DNA from: Gamsiella multidivaricata
Lineage: Eukaryota > Mortierellomycota > Mortierellomycetes > Mortierellales > Mortierellaceae
DNA length: 64,000 bases
Assembly: GCF_025024155.1 (NCBI RefSeq)
Contig: NW_026251771.1
Location: 1-64,000 of the forward strand
Direction: 5' to 3'
The notes beneath the pieces are model-generated. The model saw nothing but the letters and a program-made list of their open reading frames with translations. It did not search any database and was not told the DNA's origin. This document shows positions 56,722 to 64,000 of the stretch, piece by piece; within the stretch, counting starts at the first letter, position 1, and every line of letters starts with the position of its first letter. Both the position numbers and the translations under genes were made by a program.

Positions 56722-56728
56722 TATAAAA
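56722..56728 (+). promoter_or_regulatory. TATA box of the C2H2 gene
   Basis: CTATAAAACC followed by a pyrimidine-rich leader of about 290 bp ahead of the coding start at 57027. Confidence 0.5.
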
Positions 56729-57026
56729 CCCTCCCACAACCCCCACCTTTTTTATTTTTTATTTTCCTTGTTCACTACTCACTTCATCAATCATTTCTTT
56801 GCATTTTCATTCTCTTTTGCATTCTTCTTTTTCTTTCCGGCCTTCTGTATAAATATCCCAACCACGCCCCTCCCCGCCTCTCCTTCTCCTCATCCTCATC
56901 GCTTAGACGCCTCTTCCTGTGTTCATTCAAGCTTTATCTGCCACCACTATACTACTATTACCACTACTACAACTACTACTAGTCTTCTTCACGACAATCT
57001 CTCCATTCTTACACACACTACTATAC

Positions 57027-58397
57027 ATGATCATGACCTGGATCCCTACTTCCTCTGCATTCCCAATGGTTCCCTCACACACAAAGGCCTCGCTCGCTAG
57101 CGCTGCTAACAGCGGCGTCTCTCTCTTCTCTGATAACACAACACAAGAACAGATTCTCACCGCACCAGAATTGCGCTCAATGGGCCAAAGCGATCTCGTA
57201 AGCCAACCCGGCTCCTTCGCCAACGGCGTCCTCCTCCAGTCTTCCGAAGAATACGGCTACATCCAGCGCGAGACACACTACCATGTCAACGCCATCCCAC
57301 AAACCCAATGTAACCCCTACCACTACCGTCATTCGTACCACTCCACCACCCAGAACCAGTCAATTGATCCCTCTCGGTACCTGATCATGATGAACCAGTA
57401 CGCCAACCAGGTCATCGACTCCTCTGTCAACTCTGCCATTGCGATGACCGCCTCCTCCCGCGGCGTCCCCCCAGCCATCAGAAGGAGGACCCAGAGCCTG
57501 GACGTACAGCCTTCAGTGCCCTCAATGGCCATGCATGCCTCGCTCCCATACGGAGGCCTCTACGGCGAAACCGTCTCAGCACCCGGCAGTCCATCGCCAG
57601 CTGAATCATCTCCCATGCAGCCAAACAGACAGCCCGAGTTCTTGCCGCCCAACATGGCTGTCGATGGTCAGCCTCACCCTTTCTTTGTCCCCATGCCCAC
57701 CCCACCCGCCGAGGCCGACCGCGCCCATTCTCCCTCACCCTCGATCTCGGCCACATTCCAGCCCATGTTTTCGTCCTCTGCCTCGAACACTTCAGCCTGC
57801 ACCTCCCCTGTGCTCTCATCGCCCAGCCCGGCCCTCGACCGCAAGCGCTTCTCGACCGACAGCGCGGCCTCGCAAGACAGTCTGCACACAGCCACTGCTA
57901 CTTGCCACAGCCATGGCAGCAAGAAGTCCGCGGCCAAGCAGCGTTACATCTGCCACATCCCCGACTGTAACCGCACCTTCAGCCGGCCCTACAACCTCAA
58001 GTCCCACGGCCTGACCCACGATGCGCACCGACCCCACGCCTGCGGAAAGTGCTCCAAGACCTTTGCGCGTATCCACGACCGCGATCGCCACATGAACAGC
58101 CATATGCCTCAGAAGCCTCATGTGTGCATTGTTTGCCTGGGTCGTTTTGCAAGACAGGATGCAGTGATCCGTCACTTGAAACTGTCAAACGAGACCAACG
58201 CGTGCTCCTGGATCTTGAAGTCCAAGGGTGTCTCTTTCCGCGATGCGGCCGCCGGTCGTGCGACGCGAGAGAGCCTCGGCGATGAGGCGGAGATCCGACA
58301 GACCCTCGAGGCACTGGAGGAGCATGCCCGAAAGACAAGGGCTATTCGTACGCTGGAGATGATGGGTGCCAGTGTTCCGGCCTTACAGATGAATTGA
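57027..58397 (+). CDS. C2H2 zinc-finger transcription factor
   Basis: Single exon of 456 aa from the first in-frame ATG. The N-terminal 330 residues are Ser, Pro and Gln rich. Three fingers lie at about residues 310-400: YICHIPDCNRTFSRPYNLKS, then HACGKCSKTFARIHDRDRH, then HVCIVCLGRFARQDAVIRH. The first two have full Cys2His2 ligands with the usual SRPYNLKSH and RIHDRDRH recognition helices. The third ends with Cys (ETNAC) instead of the second His, which can still bind zinc. After the fingers is a charged helical tail (EALEEHARKTRAIRTLEMM). The arrangement resembles stress-responsive fungal factors, but the target is not known. The gene has strong C/G-ending codon use. Confidence 0.9.
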   Translation: MIMTWIPTSSAFPMVPSHTKASLASAANSGVSLFSDNTTQEQILTAPELRSMGQSDLVSQPGSFANGVLLQSSEEYGYIQRETHYHVNAIPQTQCNPYHYRHSYHSTTQNQSIDPSRYLIMMNQYANQVIDSSVNSAIAMTASSRGVPPAIRRRTQSLDVQPSVPSMAMHASLPYGGLYGETVSAPGSPSPAESSPMQPNRQPEFLPPNMAVDGQPHPFFVPMPTPPAEADRAHSPSPSISATFQPMFSSSASNTSACTSPVLSSPSPALDRKRFSTDSAASQDSLHTATATCHSHGSKKSAAKQRYICHIPDCNRTFSRPYNLKSHGLTHDAHRPHACGKCSKTFARIHDRDRHMNSHMPQKPHVCIVCLGRFARQDAVIRHLKLSNETNACSWILKSKGVSFRDAAAGRATRESLGDEAEIRQTLEALEEHARKTRAIRTLEMMGASVPALQMN

Positions 58398-58768
58398 AGA
58401 GCGTTTGTTCTTTTTCATTATCATAAATACATTTAAAGCCAATTCATTCATCAGCAGCACAGCAAACTTTGTAAATATAATAAACATGCATGTTCGTACC
58501 AAAGACATTCCCTCTTTTTGTAAGCATGTCCCGCTCTACGCGCAAGTGCCTCGGAAAATGTGGAGTAAAAGAACGCGTTGCTTCTGTTTGTTTCAAGCAC
58601 GGGCGTGGCCAGTTCGCGTCCAAAAAAAAAAAAAAAAATTGGAGGGTGACTGTCCGCTCTTTACAAAGCCACCACACTGAAAAAAAAATAACATGGTGGG
58701 CGATGTGGATGGGCATCTTTGTTCTTTTTGCCAACTCAACCCATCAACTCAACTCACTATAACTCACC
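58398..58768. other. Intergenic, no supported gene
   Basis: 3' flank of the C2H2 gene and short promoter of RPB6. An A run lies at 58622-58637. No exon supported. Confidence 0.5.
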
Positions 58769-59605
58769 ATGGATGACGATTACGAGGGCGACGATTACAA
58801 TGATGGTTATCCGTACGGAGAAATGCAGCACTTCAAGGATGCAGTTTGACACAGCGGAACGGAGACTCATCTGGTGATACTGACTCTCTTGTCTTTTTTT
58901 ATCGTTTGTTCTGGGTTTCATAGCATGGAGCCTGAAGAGGAGGAGCCCGAAGAGTTGGAACCAGAGCTGATGGAGGATGAGCACGACGAGAATGTATGTA
59001 CCTAACGCATCATTGCAACCCCAACATGCACCCATATCGACACGCACATAACTCTATTCGCTCAGGATACCTTCCTGGACCCTACGCCGCACAAATAATG
59101 TTGCGTGACAAACAAAACCGGAAAAAAAGGATCTCAATTATCTCTAACCACACCAGTCGATCTCTTTTTAACAGGGCAATTTGATCCAGAGGAAAGATAA
59201 GGTCGACATTGGCAAGCCAACCAGCTTTGCCTTGCCTCTCAAGGCCGTTGCCAAGGAAGATCGCACCACCACTCCTTATATGACCAAGTACGAGCGGGCA
59301 AGAATCTTGGGTGCCCGTGCTCTTCAGATCAGGTAAATGTCGAACAAGGAAAAGCTTTGCCTTATCGACTGCGGAATATCTACAACCATCTATGTTTGAC
59401 ATCTGAATGCTGACTATCTTTTTTTACTTTCTTAATTGCAACTAGCATGAACGCCCCAGTTCTTGTGGACCTAGAGGGCGAGACTGACTCGTTGAACATT
59501 GCCATGAAGGAACTCAACAATAAGATGATCCCTTTGATCGTTAGGAGATACCTGCCCGACAACACATATGAGGATTGGGAAGTTTCGGAGATGATCTTGC
59601 CCTGA
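58769..59605 (+). CDS. RPO26: RNA polymerase I, II and III shared subunit RPABC2 (RPB6)
   Basis: Exons 58769-58812, 58924-58993, 59175-59332 and 59446-59605 join in phase to 143 aa. The N-terminus is acidic ([26 protein letters not shown]), as in all eukaryotic RPB6. The conserved core follows: [39 protein letters not shown] and [16 protein letters not shown]. The [19 protein letters not shown] helix is the family signature; the Thr is Ala here. It binds the assembly interface of RPB1 in all three polymerases. The exon 1 donor is GTACGG, which keeps the frame and adds only [15 protein letters not shown]. Confidence 0.95.
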
Positions 59606-59907
59606 AGGGTTAGATCAGGAAATTGGTGGATACTTGTAGCAATAGTGGAGGAATATCGTACATTATATATTTTTTTTTCCCCCGCAAATAAAACCAGAAC
59701 AAAAAACGTAGAAGCAGTACAATGAATGGAGCTTGGGGGTCCATGGTGCGCGGCAGATTTGGACAAAGGAGATAGATCATGTGAGAGGTCTTCCAATACA
59801 AATAGAGCCAAATTGAAACCCACTGCCACCAAATTTCGAACACAAACATACCTACCTCTTGTTCCATGGCCCATTGTCTCCTCAGGAACTAAGGTCATCA
59901 ACAAAGA
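59606..59907. other. Short spacer between RPB6 and TFB1
   Basis: About 300 bp between two tandem plus-strand genes. It must contain the RPB6 terminator and the TFB1 promoter. No other feature seen. Confidence 0.5.
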
Positions 59908-62278
59908 ATGAGCTCGATGTGGGAAGCAGGCGAGAGCGTGACGACGCAGGCGATGGCACAGTACCGAAAACGATCAGGGACAGTCTACATGACCAACCGA
60001 CGATTGGCATGGGTTCCTGATGGCGGACTGGCGCCGACTATCTCGATAAAGCATGACGATATTAAAGGTGCGTAGCAAACATTCATACTCTGGACTGATG
60101 GCAAGACCTGTGAACGAAGAGCGTACATCGGATTAGCTCGCTAGACGGCTCACTAGGCTTTCGGTTGATAGCTAATGTCATTATTCTCTGCCGTCCAATT
60201 GCCATGGATAGGTCTCTTTGTCAGTGCGGAAACGGCTGCTAAGGTGATGATCAAAATCGTCGAGATCAAGCCTGACACTAGCCATGCATTCGTGTTTACG
60301 TCCGGCAACGCCGTGAAGGAGCGTAACGATTTCAAAGATAGGCTCTCGACAATTCTTGCAGAGAGACAAATACGCGCCAACGTAGCGGCAGGAGGGACCG
60401 GCAGTAACGGAGGTCTGTCATCAGGAGGAGGCTCTCCCGTCATCTCGGATGCGAGTGCACCAGGGACACCCAAGGCTTCAGCCCAGTCCAGGATGGGTCC
60501 TGGTGGAGTTCGGAGAGGATTGAATGGAAGCGGACCGTCCGCAGAACTAAAGGCTCGATTCGAACTATTGAAGCAGAACAAGGAGTTGGCGATGTTGCAC
60601 AAGGAACTGGTGATGGGCAAACATGTTACGGAAGAGGAGTTCTGGGAGAGCCGGAAGCATCTGTTGCGGAACAAGACAGCAATGGACCAGCAGCAAAAGG
60701 GTCAGTCGTCGGCATGGTTGGACCTGAAGCCTGAGACCGGAGAGAGCAACGACGTCAAATATGTAATGACACCGCAGGTGATTCACTCGGTCTGCCAACA
60801 ATACCCTTCGATCAAGCGTGCATACGATAACTTTGTACCGGACAAGTTATCAGAGGCCGAGTTTTGGAAACGATACTTCCAATCGCGCTTCTTTCACCGC
60901 AGCCGATCAGGACGTGGAGCGAATGAGCCGGATGACGATATTTTTGATAAAGCATTGGAGGAAGATGAGGAAGAAACCAAGAGTGCGCCCAAGCGGATCA
61001 AGCTGGATCATATCAATATGCTGGTGGACCTGAGCACGACGGAAGAAGACCATTTCGAGTCGTATACGACTCCGGACAGTACGATGGCGGCAGGAAAAAC
61101 AAAAGAGTCCAAGGAAGCAATGCCGCTTATCAGGAGATTCAACCGTTACGCACAACGAGTACTGAATTCGACTATTGGGCCCAAAAAGCCCTCGACAGGG
61201 TCCGAACCGTTCAACGTAAGCAGCGTCAATGGTTATTTATTATGAAGAATTGTAAAGGGTTATGAGACTAACTTACCATTCTGCATCCATATAGATCAAT
61301 GGTGTCGAGAGGGCTATTGTACTGGACGACCTGCGGGAGCAGAAAGAGGCGTCGAGGATCATACTAGATATTCAAGACACAAGGCGGTATTTCGAGAGTC
61401 AAGGAGGCGATCTGAAGAGTTCCAAGATTGCGGAAGGCGAGGTATCAAGTCGGACTACAGCTGTTCCTTGAAGGGAGGGTATCTATTGGCCTCGGCGTTC
61501 TCACTACTTGCTTTTGCTTGCATGCTTATTTCACCAGGATCCCGCCGATATTCTGAAACGATGCTACGAGGACTTTACCACCAACGAAGTCGAACTTAAC
61601 AAGGTGTGATAAACTACAGGTTCCCACAACGTGAAAATGACTGAATAGGAAGCTATTGCTAACGTTTACTGCTTATGTTTAGCCATTTGCCATCCCCGAG
61701 TCGACGTTTGATACCTTGATGAAGAACGTGAAAGCGAACCGCGCCAAGATGATGCCACCTAAAGACGGCTGTAAGTTTACACCCTATCCACGTCTGTTTC
61801 TACGCAAATGGCATTTTCCTGTAAAAGGTACTAACGTTGACGTAATAATATGATTAATTCCATACAGCGCAATTGTTACCTCCGCAGCTGTATCAAGAAG
61901 CAACAGCATGCCATGCTGCAGGAAACGAGATCCTTCGCCATTTCTGGGCTTCAACAAGTCCGGACAAGGCTGCAAAGCACATGCGTATGGTTGAGTCGCT
62001 CAAGAAGATCCGGGACGAGAATGTCAAAGCGCTCATGATCCAAGCCAGTTCACTGGGCGCCGAATGTTTGGATGCTATGAAAATGGTATGCCGCTTTTTT
62101 TTTCTTCTCATAATTTGTTCTACGCATCGTCTTATTCGTCTTGATTATGATGCTGACACCCAGCTGCTCCGTTCTATTCGTTCAGATGTTGAAGCCGATG
62201 CAGAGCGCTATCCAAAAAGCACTTAAACATGCAGAGACCGCTCGGTCCAAACCAGCGATAACCAGAAAGCTGGCGTAG
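59908..62278 (+). CDS. TFB1: TFIIH core subunit p62/Tfb1
   Basis: Exons 59908-60067, 60212-61215, 61295-61441, 61538-61603, 61683-61770, 61868-62085 and 62186-62278 join in phase to 591 aa. The N-terminal PH-like domain is visible (GTVYMTNRRLAWVPDGG, FVSAETAAKVMIKIVE, VKERNDFKDRL). Two BSD domains follow, each with the FW pair: EEEFWESRKHLLRNK and EAEFWKRYFQSRFFHRS. The C-terminal helical part (LPPQLYQEATACHAAGNEIL, HFWASTSPDKAAKHMRMVES) anchors the XPB/p44 core. TFIIH acts in promoter opening and nucleotide excision repair. The last acceptor was chosen at 62185 because it leads to a longer basic tail; an alternative at 62163 gives a shorter end. Confidence 0.93.
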
Positions 62279-62385
62279 ATCGTTTCTTTTGAACAATTTT
62301 ACTCAATACCGCGATCTTGTCATACATAAATTTTGTCCGCTCATCGAAACGAGTCGTGAATGTATGCGAGGACATGCTTTATTGT

Positions 62386-63480
62386 CTAATACAACTTGAG
62401 TTTTCCGGTGACGCTGTTAATGACGCTGACAGGACCTGGACCGACAGCGAGAACCGTTCTTGATCCGGCAGCGATTTGTGTCCTTCCTGCATCACGAATG
62501 CTGTGTGCTGCCAACCCTACGCTCTGAGCTTGGGCTTGAAGCAACAACCTTGAGAGCACGAAAAGGAACAGAAGTCAGTAGAGGCTCGTTAATTCCATAT
62601 CTTCGTTTTGGTGATCTCAAAAAGCTGCACAAATAAATGATTTTTTTTCAACTCACATTTCATCCTCGCTATCGACCTTGAGCGTCACCTTGGCCTGTCC
62701 GCAGTATTCCCACCGGGTGAGGGTCTATCGGAGGCGCAATAATTATATGTTGCTCAGTTACATGATTGATCCACAATGATGGCTCCCAATGGCATATTCA
62801 AAATGAGCAGACCAACGAACCTTGGGACTCTTTTTGAGCAGTTCCTTGTAATTAGCCAGGGTGGCATGACAACACTGGGCGGCAGCCTTGCCCTTTCCCA
62901 TACCCAAATCAGACCTCACGACCAGGACCTGGATTGGTATAGAAAGACGAAGAGGAGATGCACTAGTTGTGAGAAAAACTGTCGATCATATTGCCGCCTC
63001 CTAACAAAAGCGCCGAGTCTGATCCATCAATGCGACTTTTACCATCTTGTACTCCTCGCGAAGATCGAATTCTGCGAGATCGTCATTCTCTTCATCCTCG
63101 GTCTCCTCGTCTGTAAAGTCCTCGTCCTCATCCTCGCTCTCACCCTCGAGATATTCTTCAGAGTCCTCCTCGATCTGCTTCCTCTGCTTGGTTGGTTGAG
63201 CGTTATCTGTCTTTTCTCTTTTGATACTCTTTTTTGAGCTGCCATTGCTAGCTGTGAGAGAAGCGGTGGTGTTGCTCTTTGGTTTCTGGATAGTGATATC
63301 GAAACGCAATGGTGCGCGGAGAGAATATTATGAGATTGGATTCAGACACCCTTATATTTTATTGTTCGTCTGCAGGAGCAATTGAAGACTTACGAGTGCA
63401 GACTGGGAGATAAGGAAGCCAGTTAAGAGCCCAAAGGCTCCTGTACAGAGCACCTGTCCGAGAGTGAAAGACTTGTCCAT
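62386..63480 (-). CDS. PTH2: Peptidyl-tRNA hydrolase 2 (Bit1/PTRH2 type)
   Basis: Exons 63480-63394, 63285-63043, 62928-62821, 62724-62657 and 62548-62386 join in phase to 222 aa. It releases tRNA from peptidyl-tRNA dropped by ribosomes. The first exon encodes a membrane helix ([21 protein letters not shown]), fitting an organelle-anchored form. An acidic linker ([20 protein letters not shown]) precedes the Pth2 domain: [20 protein letters not shown] (catalytic loop), [71 protein letters not shown]. The last exon uses an AAG acceptor. The gene converges with TFB1: its stop lies about 100 bp from the TFB1 stop. Confidence 0.95.
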
Positions 63481-63797
63481 GATAAAGCACGACTCGAGTT
63501 GGAGTGAGAGAAGGAGGCGTCCGTCCAGGGAGCAGGGGGGTCAGGCACCGTTTTGGCCGCAGTCGAGAACGCAGTCGGTCCACAAGCCACATGCGACCTG
63601 TTTGGGGAAATAAAAATATCTCCTTTCACATCACTCTCTTGGCTCTATTGAACCACACAACACACGAGCAAGCTCCATCCTTCACTACCAGACGCAAGCC
63701 CATAAAAAGACTCTATTTCAGAGCAGCACTTTGGTCCATCAACAAAACACATCCCTCTCTTCCACAAATCTACCCACTTTTACAGTCCACCATCTTT
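63481..63797. other. Divergent promoter region
   Basis: About 320 bp between the PTH2 start (minus) and the last gene of the window (plus). It should act as a shared upstream region. Confidence 0.5.
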
Positions 63798-64000
63798 ATG
63801 AGTAGCGCAGCGAACGCCAAGGTAAGCACGTTCAGACTATACTTATTTTTTCTTCTATTTTCTTTCCACCTGTCCATCTTTCTCGAGGAAGTATTGTTCA
63901 TCTCTCCTGATGCAACAAGAAGGGATATTGGGCTATTTTTGAAAGACTGATCAAGATGCGACAGGAACAAGATGAAAAGGCGCGGACGATCCTCGTTGCT
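63798..64000 (+). CDS. First exons of a gene cut by the window edge (possibly Arf-GAP)
   Basis: Exon 1 is 63798-63821 (MSSAANAK) with a GTAAGC donor. Exon 2 starts at 63965 after an ACAG acceptor and reads EQDEKARTILVA to the last base. Only 20 residues are visible. A charged stretch followed by a leucine- and alanine-rich helix start is common just before the zinc finger of Arf-GAP proteins, but many proteins begin like this, so the name is only a suggestion. The start codon, intron and clean phase are firm. Confidence 0.4.

Noticed and set aside
1..64000. CRISPR array, rRNA or viral genes
   Set aside because: No regularly spaced direct repeats, no rRNA-like conserved blocks and no viral replicase or capsid motif were seen on either strand.

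Overview
The window is nuclear DNA of a filamentous fungus. Genes are compact and interrupted by short introns (about 50-380 bp) with GTAAGT-like donors, CTAAC-like branch sites and pyrimidine-rich or homopolymer-filled 3' ends. Many proteins carry Gln-, Ser- or His-rich low-complexity stretches. Protein style and the type of mobile-element relic suggest an early-diverging lineage such as Mortierellomycotina; this placement is an inference from the sequence, not a database result. I see no rRNA, convincing tRNA or CRISPR array.

Layout. 0-6 kb: mitochondrial genes (bL19m, an FMP32/CCDC90-type coiled-coil membrane protein, succinyl-CoA ligase beta), a small secreted Cys protein and a three-motif RPEL protein. 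6-10.3 kb: a FYVE-finger gene, a decayed TRP-like ion-channel 3' end and FKBP12. 11.5-22.7 kb: two secreted proteins with an N-terminal His typical of LPMO-like enzymes, a large low-complexity protein with an AT-hook-like N-terminus, proline biosynthesis (P5C reductase), a mitochondrial enoyl-CoA isomerase, and an aquaporin. 23.1-26.5 kb: a composite mobile-element relic in which a PIN/XPG-like plus Fanzor/TnpB-like gene is split by a SANT/Myb-like gene; both are broken. 26.8-32.4 kb: LSM4, a METTL21-type methyltransferase and a Zn2Cys6 regulator. 34-40 kb: a 6-kb stretch with no gene I can support. 40-53 kb: a small membrane protein, a protein with a Cys-cluster tail, a TM2 protein, an arrestin-like ubiquitin-ligase adaptor with three PPxY motifs and a TVP38/TMEM64 protein. 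53-57 kb: a second gene-free stretch leading into a C2H2 regulator. 58.7-64 kb: RPB6, TFIIH p62/TFB1, peptidyl-tRNA hydrolase 2 and the first exons of a gene that runs off the window.

Gene starts, splice sites and products were worked out by reading frames across GT-AG junctions and checking that exon phases join. Where a join was forced or ambiguous, the entry says so. Most genes are housekeeping and show no operon-like functional grouping; the nearest to functional neighbours are the mitochondrial genes at the left end and the two transcription-machinery genes at the right end. The most unusual content is the Fanzor-type relic with its nested SANT-like gene, the frameshifted TRP remnant, an 11-nt microexon in FKBP12 and a start-codon-only first exon in LSM4.
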